A DNA stretch of 64,000 bases, from positions 6,944,001 through 7,008,000 of the forward strand of contig NW_025408668.1 of NCBI RefSeq assembly GCF_020360975.1, in the 5' to 3' direction. Shown here piece after piece: positions 25,998 to 35,038 of this stretch. Under the pieces are notes generated by a model that saw only the letters and a program-made list of their open reading frames with translations, had not been told where the DNA came from and made no database searches. Numbering within the stretch: the first letter of the stretch is position 1; every line of letters starts with the position of its first letter. The position numbers and the translations under genes were made by a program. This DNA comes from Hirsutella rhossiliensis (lineage: Eukaryota > Ascomycota > Sordariomycetes > Hypocreales > Ophiocordycipitaceae).

Positions 25998-27398
25998 TCA
26001 CGCAAAGGTGGCCGTCTGCGTCCAGTCGGCACCCCCGTCAGCACGCCGAAATTCGACGCCCTGTTCGAAGTACCCGGCCTCTTCCCATGCCTTCATGGTG
26101 GCGCCGTCAAAGGGACCCTGCGTGGTCCCGCCATCTCGCCCATCCGTCCACCGAAACTCCCACACCGCAGACGATGTCTCTCCGCCCTCGGCTGCAGGCT
26201 TGGGCTCGACCCAGTCCTGGCCAGTCTGCCGCGCGTACTCTCGGATTAGCAACTCTCTTTCCTGGTCGTAGACTTCCTCGTAGTCTCGGCTGAGCAGCTT
26301 GTCGGCCGCGTCCGTGATGGCATTGATGGACTCTTTGATGCGGGTTTGCGCCGGGTCTTCGGCGACTCCCGAGTCCACGTGCATGCCGTCGGCGCCCTTG
26401 TTCTTCTTGTTCAGCTTCCACTTGGGCACCTTCTTGGGCTTTGTCTGGTGCTTGGCCAGTCGTGCCAAGGCCTCGAGGGGCGTTTCTGCCTTTTCTAACT
26501 CGATAATCAGCGCCTTGAGCAAGTCCGAAACCAAGAGGCCGTCTTCCTGGATGCGTTGTTTGCGAGCTTCCTCCTCGCGCCTCTCATGGGCCTCGGCTGC
26601 TTTTCTCATGTCCTTCTTGCTCAGGCCCTCGAGCCACTTGTCGTGGGCGGCGTCGGGGTCTTCGGCCTTGCGAACGTAGGTGCCATCCTGATCGAACCGG
26701 CCTTCCTCCATCTCCTCGCGCAGGTTAAAGGCCTCGACACGGGGAGCGTTGCGCTTCAGGCCCCCAGCCCCGACCTCCTCATCCACCCCTTCTTCTTGGA
26801 TGGCGAGCTCCTTGTCGGACTCATCGTCGCTGCTTTCCCGGTCATACAGCTCGACACGCCCGCCGCTTCTGCTCTCGCTCTCTTGCCCCTGGATTTGGGA
26901 AGCGTCGAGAAAGTGGACGTTTTTGTTCTTTCGCCCAGCTTTGTCAAAGTCGCCAAAGCTGGTTTCGTTCTGCGTGGATTCATCATCGACATTCGCAGCA
27001 AACATGTCGTCTTCATCATCATCATCTTTGTCGTCGGTACTGGCATCGGGTTTCTGGGAATTGCTAGGTCGCGCGTCGTAATTGTCGAGCTGCTCCAGGA
27101 TGTTTACCTTGCCTTCCTTGCGGGTGGCGGCCTTTGCATTGAACGTCTCGTTGTCCGAGTCGCTGTCGTAGCCATCGAGATTGACGGCACCGCGTTTGGT
27201 GGCGCCACTGCCGCCTATGACGTCTGCATCCAAGACTGAATCCTCTTCGCGGGCGTCGGGGGCAAGCGTCGATGGGTTTCGCACGTCAAACTTGACTCGC
27301 TTGCTGTCGGACTCGCCATCGTCGTCGTCGTTGTGATGGGTGCGAGCAAAGTTCTCGCCAGCCCGGTTGGGCCTCGCAGCCGAGAATCGCGACGCCAT
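25998..27398 (-). CDS. LIN1: GYF-domain U5 snRNP-associated protein (Lin1 / CD2BP2 homologue)
   Basis: Lin1/CD2BP2 binds the U5 snRNP protein Prp6 and is released before tri-snRNP maturation. A single exon of 466 residues from the ATG at 27398 (MASRFSAARP); an in-frame ATG further upstream at 27530 is passed over because the added residues are hydrophobic and unlike the family. Features are KRVKFD near the N-terminus, long acidic Asp/Glu/Ser stretches, a helical block EARKQRIQEDGLLVSDLLKA, and a C-terminal GYF domain (VWEFRWTDGRDGGTTQGPFD, then MKAWEEAGYFEQGVEFRR). It is divergent from UFD1. Confidence 0.88.
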   Translation of the reverse strand: MASRFSAARPNRAGENFARTHHNDDDDGESDSKRVKFDVRNPSTLAPDAREEDSVLDADVIGGSGATKRGAVNLDGYDSDSDNETFNAKAATRKEGKVNILEQLDNYDARPSNSQKPDASTDDKDDDDEDDMFAANVDDESTQNETSFGDFDKAGRKNKNVHFLDASQIQGQESESRSGGRVELYDRESSDDESDKELAIQEEGVDEEVGAGGLKRNAPRVEAFNLREEMEEGRFDQDGTYVRKAEDPDAAHDKWLEGLSKKDMRKAAEAHERREEEARKQRIQEDGLLVSDLLKALIIELEKAETPLEALARLAKHQTKPKKVPKWKLNKKNKGADGMHVDSGVAEDPAQTRIKESINAITDAADKLLSRDYEEVYDQERELLIREYARQTGQDWVEPKPAAEGGETSSAVWEFRWTDGRDGGTTQGPFDGATMKAWEEAGYFEQGVEFRRADGGADWTQTATFA

Positions 27399-27986
27399 TC
27401 CGACGTGGACTGGCCCGGAATGGGAGGAGAGAAATGCTGTGCAAAGCGCAGAGAAAAGAAGGAAGAAACTGGATTCATGAGCTGAACTCGGCATGATAAG
27501 TTGGCAGCTGGCAGCCCGATGCATATGCATGTGTCTTATCGGGGTTTATGCTAGTAGAGTACATCTCGGAACTCGCCACCGGGGTACCTGATTATCGAAG
27601 TATCGGCGCAGAGTACTTATAGGTTAGTCTCTTATCTTTGGTCACTATCTGAATCGTTTAAGAGATACCCAGGCAAACCCGGGTGCGTCATGCCGACTGT
27701 AGAGCCGCCTGCCTCCCAAGATAAACTTACCTCACCTCAAACCCCACGCCTTGCTTCCACTCGACCTTCAAGGCCATCTCAGGCAGCACAACCCGACACC
27801 CAGCACCCTCCAACGCCACCAAGGCACACAATATTCTTCCACCTTGATTTTGAGTGAGCAGACAAACCCGTCATAGCTGAGCTTGACCCGCGGCACCTTA
27901 TCCGGGCGGTGGGAAACCCTCGCCGGGCCACGCAACCACGACTCGCCATCGAAACAGGCTCGCCAGCGCCAACAAGAGCCGTCAGG
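27399..27986. promoter_or_regulatory. Bidirectional promoter LIN1 / UFD1
   Basis: These 588 bases separate divergent start codons and should drive both genes. No specific binding sites were recognised. Confidence 0.5.
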
Positions 27987-29248
27987 ATGGTCTGTCGCTG
28001 TCTTTTGCACCCCCCCCCCCCTCTTCCTACGTACCTTCTTCTAACAGACACTTTAGTATTCCGGATTCGGAGGCGCCTATGACCCTAGCAACCCAGAGCA
28101 CCTTCACAACCTGGCGCGCCATGGCCGACGACCCATCATACAGCGGTTCGACGAGTACTACAGATGCTATCCCGTCATCATGGCCCCGGGTTCTGAGCGC
28201 CCGGAGCTCAACTATGGCTCAAAAATCATCCTCCCGCCTTCGGCTCTGGACAAGGTCTCCAAGCTCCACGTCCAGTGGCCCCTTTTGATGGAGATGATCA
28301 ACGGTGAAAAGGGCAAGCACTCTCACGCAGGGGTGCTCGAGTTCATCGCCGAAGAAGGACGAGCATATATCCCGCAGTGGGTGAGTAACGCCGTCCCCTC
28401 CAAAATCCGTGCTCAACCTAACTCGCCGCACGTAGATGATGATAACGCTCGGCATGGACGTGGGGGACATGATCCAGATCCGAACCACCTCTCTTGAGCT
28501 TGCCAAGATGGTCAAGTTGCAACCCCAGTCTGTCAACTTCCTCGAAATCAGCGATCCCAAGGCCGTTCTCGAGAGGGCGTTTAGAAACTTCGCGACTCTC
28601 ACGAAAGGCGACGTGTTCAACTTTGAGTATAACGATGAAATCTTCGACGTGGCCGTCCTCGACGTCAAGCCAGATACAGACAAGATGGGCGTCAGTATGA
28701 TCGAGACGGACGTGTCCGTCGATTTCGCCCCCCCTGTTGGCTACGTCGAGCCGGAGAAGAAGAGCGGCACCAGCACCCCTCGCAGCACCCGCGGCGGTGT
28801 CCCGGCCGGGGGAGTATTGCATAACCAGGGGACCATGGCCCAGGCCATCAACTACAACGCAATCGCCCCGTTCGTCACGAGCACGCCTACAAGCTTCCTC
28901 GGTGAGGGTCAGCGTCTGGCCAAGAAGGGCAGCAAAAACGCGACTCCCAAGCCGGACACGCCGGTCCCGGCTGATCCCGCCGCGTTGCCCAAGCGGCGGA
29001 CAGGCGCCCCTGCACCCCTGAGACTACCCACCAACAAGCTGTTCTTCGGATACGAGCTGAAGCCGGTGAAGACTGACGACGACAAGAAGAAGGAAAAGGA
29101 GAATGCCGAGAAGCCTCATTTTGCCGGCCAGGGGCAAAGTCTTCGTGGAACGGCCAAAAGAAAGGGGGAAGCAGATGATAAGTCCAAGGCGCCAGAAAAA
29201 AAGGGGCCAAGCGAAGGTCATCGCTTGGATGGCCGTCAGCCGAGGTGA
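27987..29248 (+). CDS. UFD1: Ubiquitin fusion degradation protein Ufd1 (Cdc48 cofactor)
   Basis: Ufd1 with Npl4 recruits ubiquitylated substrates to the Cdc48/p97 segregase for ERAD and proteasomal degradation. Modelled exons are 27987-27989 (ATG only), 28057-28380 and 28436-29248, giving 379 residues. The second intron (GTGAGT..GTAG) is certain by homology (YIPQW|MMITLG). The first, with a non-consensus GTCTGT donor and a CTAAC branch, is inferred from the YSGFGGAYD start of exon 2 and the lack of any other upstream exon. The double-psi-barrel N domain (RFDEYYRCYPVIMAPG, LNYGSKIILPPSALDK) is complete. A C-terminal disordered tail includes LFFGYELKPVK. Confidence 0.9.
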
Positions 29249-29659
29249 GCGACGACCGAGTGTCGAGGTTTCCTAGGGCGTTTGGAGGTCAGGCAAGCAC
29301 TGGGATCAAAGACTGGGCACCATGTCGGATGAGAGGCTGGAAATCAGGCGTTGGAGCTCGCCAGCATCGTGGGTGGCCGAACCATAGTTGTCCAGTTTGC
29401 AGCCAGCAGAGAGTGTTTGCATGTGGATTGCCAACCATGCTGTTTCTATTCTCCAGTTCCTCACCGCCATTGGACCGTCGCATCACTCGGTCTCTCGAGG
29501 CTAAGTCTTTTCAATGTCTAAGCTCGTAGAAGAGAAGAGCCACCACATGAGAGCTCTAGTTCACGTTTCTCGCATACACCCCAGCTTCAGTTCAGTGCCT
29601 TGACCAAGTCAGCCATTGCTGGCTGTAGAGTCGACACTCGACAGCGGCGCCGTGTGGCA
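29249..29659. other. Convergent intergenic region UFD1 - Myb-like gene A
   Basis: These 411 bases lie between converging genes. No coding sequence or special element was recognised. Confidence 0.5.
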
Positions 29660-30301
29660 TCAATCGTCGTTGTCCAGCCAGGTCTGGAAGTCGTCTTCGT
29701 CAAAGTCGACGACTTGACTAGACGCATGTGTCAGCATGAGTCTCGCTTGACGTTTACCGAGAAGAGGGCGAGTGCGGCGAGTCAACGTACCTTCGGCCAC
29801 GCTTGGCCTGCTTTTCCTTCTTGATAGTGGGAGTCTGCTGCTTCTCGATCTTGACTCTCTTGGATGGAGTCGCAGCAAGCTTGACGTCGTCACTGTCGCC
29901 GTCGGCATCGTCGTCGTCGTCCGGCTTCGCCTCGGCGAGCTTCTTGGCCGCCTTGGCCGCGGGCGCCTTGCGCTTGGCCGGGGTTGCAGAGGCCTTTTTG
30001 GGAGTTGATGGCGCGGAGCCGATGATGTCCCCGTGGCGAGTCTTGAAGTCCTTGAGGATCCTCTTGGTAAAGTGCTGGCTGGAAAGGGTCAGTGATGCCC
30101 AGGCCAAGAGAAAAGAGGAGCAGGGGAGAGAGAGTCAACTGACGACATGGCGTCTTTGGTGAAGGCATGGCCGATAGAATCCATGATGGCATGCGTCTTG
30201 GGCCAGTTGTACGTCACGCGTCCCTCCTGGCTAGCCATGATGACGGCGATGCAGAGGTCGCGCTCGGCGGTTGCGTCCCATTTCTTTTCTCCGCGGCCCA
30301 T
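29660..30301 (-). CDS. Small Myb/SANT-like protein A with basic linker and acidic tail
   Basis: Exons on the minus strand are 30301-30144, 30078-29791 and 29717-29660, giving 167 residues. Residues 1-70 form a Myb/SANT-like three-helix pattern: KKWDATAERDLCIAVIM, then NWPKTHAIMDSIGHAF, then AMSQHFTKRILKDFKTR. The first intron (phase 2) falls just before the third helix, as in the neighbouring paralogues. A Lys/Ala/Pro linker (TPAKRKAPAAKAAKKL, TPSKRVKIEK) resembles histone H1 tails. The last exon encodes an acidic tail with aromatics (VDFDEDDFQTWLDNDD). Nuclear DNA- or chromatin-binding is inferred from fold pattern and charge; no target is known. It is the outermost minus-strand member of the cluster. 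Confidence 0.85.
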
Positions 30302-31602
30302 TGCGAAGGCGAGGTTGGCGCTGTTGAAGCTGGGTACTGGCGATCAACCCTTGTCGTCTATGCTTGTCGGAAGACTGGAGATGGAATGGCCAAGGAGGAT
30401 GGGTGGAGGGTTGGGTTCAGAGGAGGACGAGAAAAGGGAAAAGCAGCACGCAACGCTTCTTCTGCGAGATGGGGACACAAAAGCGTTGCTGTGGAAAACG
30501 AGGCCACGGGCTAGGCTGTGGAACAGGCAACATGCGCGAGATTGATTGTGCTCAGGGTGCAGAGCGGTGACGGCTGGATCCTCGGGATGGCCTGATACGC
30601 AGGCAGGCAGATATTTCGTCAGCGGCTGTGTGTATGCATCCGGTGTGAGGCGGGAGCAAGAAGACGAGTCACTCAGGGACAGCTTGGCGAGGCTGGTCTA
30701 CCAGCGGAGCGACGCGCCACCCCCCGAATCGATTCATGCCCTGGGCGTCGACGCAGGTGAACCCACCCTGTGCTGCAGCGAGCACTGGCCGGGCCCCCGT
30801 TGCCGGGCGGCTGCTGTTCCCGCCAGCCGGCCCTTTCGTGCTTCTCCCGAGCCCGCACTGCGAGGCTTGGGGTCCCCCCTGGAGGAGGGGGCAGTGAGGA
30901 AAAGGGGCCGACGGGCGGTATACGACGAGGGTACCCTGTCTTTACTGGTTCGTGCATGCCCAAGCGTCTCGTGAGAGGGCTTTTCTCCTTTTCTCGGAGC
31001 TCGAGGTTGCTAAGGGGTAGATGCTATGTTGTTGCAGCCTATGGCATGGCGTCAAGTCTGCTCCGGTCTTTGGTTTTGGCGTCTACCTGCGCCCCAGTTC
31101 AGGCACGTAGTGACTCCCATTTCCTCATCGCTTGTCTCTACTGGCATGGACGGTTCAGCAGAGCATGCGCATAAAGACTCTCCTCGCCAATGCCCCTATC
31201 CGGCAATCCGCACCAACGGTTCCCATCGTGGGCGAGGATAGCCCAGGTTCCGGAGAAAAGTCACACGCACGTAAACACGCAGTCACCCCTATCCATGATA
31301 CACGGTACTGAAGTCTTGCGCCACGACAAGCCTTTACTTTGTTTGTAGAGCACCATGCCTCTCAAGGGCTCAAGCCTTGCGACAGCCCAGACGGGCTACG
31401 AGCACCATTGTGTGCGAAATCAACAAGCAAACATTCCCCCCAGTTCCTGTCCATCCCATGTCGGAGATTATCTTCCATCTTTCGTCTTGCACCCTGTCCG
31501 CCACATGTTCCCCCCTAGCTTCGTACAACCCGTTCGCAAAAGGGCCCTGGGCAGTGTCTTTTACCCAGAACCAGCTCCGTCCGAAGAGAGTGTTGCGAGG
31601 GC
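30302..31602. other. Intergenic region between Myb-like genes A and B
   Basis: These 1.3 kb hold no recognised gene on either strand. It contains the promoter of gene A and the 3'UTR of gene B. Confidence 0.5.
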
Positions 31603-32224
31603 TTAAATTTCATCCTCAGAGTCGTCTGAGGCGGGCTCCGGCCTAGATGATGCGAGAGCAACGTTAATGGCGATCAAAACAGACAGAACAAAGGGAAACG
31701 GCTTAAGGGGAACACGACTTACACGGGCTCCTTCTTGACTCTTTTGTTCTTGGGAGTTTCCATCTTCACCTCGGCGTCCGGAGCCTCCCGCTTCAGATTC
31801 TTGACCTCGTCATCGTCCTCGACGGGAGTAAGCTCCCTGTTGCTGCGCTTGGAAGGCGTCTTTTTCTGGCGTCCCCCAGCCTTAGAGGGCGTCGTTTTCG
31901 TTGGAGTGCCACCTCCGCTGGAGGCGTTGACGATGCCACTGAGATCACGCCCCTTGCGGAGCTTTTGCACATGTTGGCTATCAAGACAAAAAAGGTCAGC
32001 ACGCACAAATGTCAAGTAAGAGTCGAGAAAAATAAAAATAGATAAGCAAAAGAAAGCGGTCGCAAGCACTTGATGGCATCGTAAGAGTACGTGTAGCCCA
32101 TGGCTTTCATCCGCTCCGTGACGAGTGTGATCATGCCCTTGTTTGGCTTGATCTCCTCGATAAACGCCAGCAGCAAGGCCTCGTGGGAGTTCGCATCCCA
32201 GCCTCGAGTGGTCTTGCCAGACAT
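31603..32224 (-). CDS. Small Myb/SANT-like protein B (common 3' exons)
   Basis: Exons on the minus strand are 32224-32070, 31977-31723 and 31642-31603, giving 149 residues. The N-terminal domain reads TTRGWDANSHEALLLAFIEE, then GYTYSYDAI, and continues across a phase-2 intron into QHVQKLRKGRD (third helix). The middle has repeated TPTKTTPSK and KKTPSKRSNR motifs (basic, H1-like) and ends with KNKRVKKEPV. A last 40-nt exon after an 80-nt intron adds the acidic end PEPASDDSEDEI; without it translation would stop at 31719. Two further Myb-like first exons upstream (32496-32647, 33234-33406) end in the same phase and lack visible second exons of their own. Confidence 0.83.
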
Positions 32225-32495
32225 GGTTCCGTGGAAGGTGGGAGAAGCGAGTGGAGAGAGAGTTGTTGACAAGGGGTGTTTGAAAAAAATAGCAGGCGGA
32301 TATTAAAGCGCCCCCAAATGTGTTGAAGAAAATGAAGAGGAGAGAGCGTGTGAAAAGAGAAACAATTTCGGAGTGGTTACTCCGGGAAACGAGGCGAACC
32401 GACGAGGCAACCGGTGCATGGAAAGAAAAGGCAAACAGCCAGCCATGGAGGAGGGCAAGGAAGGGGATATATGGACTGCGAGAGGCAGGGCATAC

Positions 32496-32647
32496 CGAAG
32501 CGCGCTCTCGCTGAACGTGTAGCCCTTGACGCGCAGGTCGTCCATGACCTTTGCCCAGTCGCTGCTGGTCAGGTTGACGTGCTGAAACAAGGTGATGAGG
32601 ATATCCTCGTGGACTTCGGGGCCCCATCGCATCGTCTGGCGGCTCAT
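32496..32647 (-). CDS. Orphan Myb-like first exon C (possible alternative first exon of gene B)
   Basis: It encodes 50 residues plus two bases (RWGPEVHEDILITLFQHV, SSDWAKVMDDLRVKGYTF, SESAL) from the ATG at 32647, ending at a GTATGC donor in phase 2. No homologous second exon lies between it and gene B. Splicing to 31977 would skip gene B's first exon, give ALRQHVQKLRKGRD and a 148-residue protein in frame, through a 518-nt intron. It has its own CT-rich leader. Alternatives: a decayed duplicate that lost its 3' half, or a gene with an unrecognised 3' exon. The exon itself is convincing; its use is inferred. Confidence 0.6.
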
Positions 32648-33233
32648 CTTTGCTCGCTTGGTTTTTCACCCCAGAGACCGAGGCCAAAGATGTTGGGTTC
32701 GATGTGGAGGTACGAATACGAAAATAGGCACTTGGTGGCGTCAAGAGAGGATAGAAGGCAGCAGGGATCAAAGAGGCAAGTGGAGGAGGCGGCGGCGCGT
32801 GCGAGCAGAGCAAGATTACAGGGCCGGTAAACGAGAGCAGGGGTGGTGGGCGTGTGTGGCGGCGAAGAGATAGGGACAGAGAGAGAGAGAGGCAAGAGTG
32901 TGTGTATATGAGAATGTGTGTGTGTGGGTGGGAGAAGAATAAAAAAACCACACGCGAGGCAAACGCGGTTCTGAGGCAGGGATTTGCACACTGGTGAAGC
33001 TGCTGCCCCAGACCGTACGGGATGACTCTGCCGTTGCGTTGACGGCCCGTTTGCGGCCAGCTGGCTCAAGCAACAGCAGCTCTATAGCAAGCCTGTGTGT
33101 GCAAGGTAGCCATGGAAGAATGGAACGCTGCGTCAAGCGGCCCCCAAGCAAGGATGGCCATGTACGAAGAGACCAAGAGAAGACACGGCCAAGTGAGGCC
33201 ACCACGCAAAGACCGAAAATCGACCAAACGTAC

Positions 33234-33406
33234 CGAATCGCCTCCCACGAAATCTCGTGCCCCTGCTTGCGCAGAGTCTCCTCGACCGAGTTCTTCATGC
33301 GTGGCGTGAGCCCGCCCGCCTGGTAGGCGGCCTCGTACAGGACGAGCGCCAGGTCCCCGAGGAAGGGCGCGTCGTGCCAGATGCCCGAGCTGCCCTTGGG
33401 AGGCAT
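33234..33406 (-). CDS. Orphan Myb-like first exon D (possible alternative first exon of gene B)
   Basis: It encodes 57 residues plus two bases from the ATG at 33406 (MPPKGSSGIWHD, DLALVLYEAAYQ, MKNSVEETLRKQGHEI, SWEAI), ending at a GTACGT donor in phase 2. Splicing to 31977 would give AIRQHVQKLRKGRD and a 155-residue protein in frame, but needs a 1256-nt intron, long for this genome. No closer partner exon was recognised. Like exon C it may be an alternative first exon or a truncated duplicate. Confidence 0.55.
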
Positions 33407-33894
33407 CGTTGCTGGATCCCTCTTTGGTTTCGCGAGGGTGGCTCCGTATATGCGTGTGTCTGTGCGATAGGGGTAAAACGGTGGCTGTTGAAGGGCTGCG
33501 TTCCGGTGTGTGGAGTGTTGATGAAGGAAAAAGAAGAAGCACGCTGCTCCAAAGGTCGGTGGTTGTGGTTTGCAGCTGGCAGCTGGTGCTTGAAGCCTGA
33601 GGGGGAAAAACCGACTGCTCGCTGTTCCAAGGCAGATAGCTACAGCAAACAAAATCCTGCTACGTACACGGCACCAGTGACCTGCAGCAAGGCCCCCTTT
33701 CTCAACGGTAGACTCCAACCCTCGGACAAGGCAGCAACTGCCGTACATGGCTATGAATAACGCCCAAAGATTTGACGCCTCCCAGGTATAGAACTGAAGG
33801 ATATCATCGCATCTCAAACAACCAGGCACCTGCTGGCCGAAAGACCAGGGCAGCACCATGCCTCCCTTCCGCCCTTGCCCCTCCACCCACCAAA

Positions 33895-35038
33895 CTAGGC
33901 CTCGTCGTAGTTGTCAAACCTTAACCAATGTTAGCCCCCGAGAAGCTATCCCCATTATTGAAAAAACACTCACTCGGACTCGTATTCATCCGCAGCACTT
34001 GGCCCGTTGTGCGCGGCGAGGGCCAACACCGCCTCGTCATCAAGAGCCTGCTCGTGCTCCACCTCGGCTTCGACATCCGGCACCTGCGGCTCCAGCTTCT
34101 GTCGCTTGGCCGGATGCTCGTCGTTGTCTTCAACTTGCTCTTCCGGCTCCAGTGGCCCGGCACTCTCAGCACCGTCGGCATCCACGTCGGCTTCTTCAAT
34201 CTCCCCGCCCTGCGTGGTCGAGGCCGGTACTGGCTGGGCGCTGGGCGTACCCGTGACCGGTCCCGGTGGATCGTCAGGGGGGACTGCAGTCGGTGCCATA
34301 GGGATCTGCTGGCCGTTGGTGGGCCCCTCGTGAGGTTGCTGGGGCGGTCCAGGCTCCTGGCCCTGCTGCACTTGATCCGGGGCCGCGACTGGCACAGCGC
34401 CGAAGAAATGCCCCGTCACGGCGCCCGGGAAGGATCTCGACGCGGGGCTGGAAACTTGTCCAGGGACAGAGACGGGAACAGCATCGGCCTCTTGATTTGG
34501 TTGGTCGGGGACGTCCTGCTGCGACTTCCGAGGCCGGCCTCGTCCAGGGCCTGGTCTTCTGGTGATGGGATTCAGGGTCGGGTCGGTGCGTTTGGCATTT
34601 TCCGCCGTGACCCCGTTGGCGTCAGCCTTGTTCTGGGCCCGCCTCAGACCCTGGAAGTGTTGTCTGAGAGGTGTCAACATTTGTGCTGTCAAAGGAGTGA
34701 CGATGAAGGTATGTGACATGTTGATTTGTTGGCGTGGTGTGGCTGCTGGCTGGCTGGCTTTGCGGTCATCCCGTATACTGAGCGGCTCATGGCGTTGCTT
34801 ACAGAGAGCCCTCTCTACCCGAGCAAGCGCAGCATCGGCCAGGAGACAACAAAGGACAGGCTCGTAAGAGGACTTACCGGCATCCCTCATTGGTGAAGCC
34901 GTAGCCAAGAGTACGCATGTGGTTGCCAATGGTGGCCCATTCTGAGCCGCTGATGACGCCAATGTTCTTGACGGACAAAATGGTAAAGAATAAGTCCTTG
35001 TCTGCACGATCGTTCCAATTCTTGCTGCTCATGGCCAT
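33895..35038 (-). CDS. Myb/SANT-like protein E with AT-hook and acidic tail
   Basis: Exons on the minus strand are 35038-34878, 34663-33974 and 33919-33895, giving 291 residues. The Myb-like domain (KNWNDRADKDLFFTILSV, SEWATIGNHMRTLGYGF, then a phase-2 intron before RQHFQGLRRAQN) matches genes A and B. An AT-hook core GRGRPRK at about residues 94-100 binds the AT-rich minor groove in other proteins. A Pro/Gln/Val-rich disordered region follows, then KRQKLEP, and an acidic Asp/Glu end completed by a 25-nt exon (FDNYDEA). The 54-nt last intron starts GTGAGT and has a GCTAAC branch site. ATGs at 35038 and 35032 are both possible starts. Confidence 0.83.

Noticed and set aside
31719..32951. 410-codon minus-strand frame spanning Myb-like exons B and C
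   Set aside because: It reads through introns and leaders; only the segment 31723-31977 is coding, and the rest is CT-rich leader translated.
32070..33406. Series splicing of exons D, C and B into one multi-Myb protein
   Set aside because: Exons C and B begin with their own ATG and lack an upstream acceptor in the matching phase, so joining them head to tail breaks the frame.
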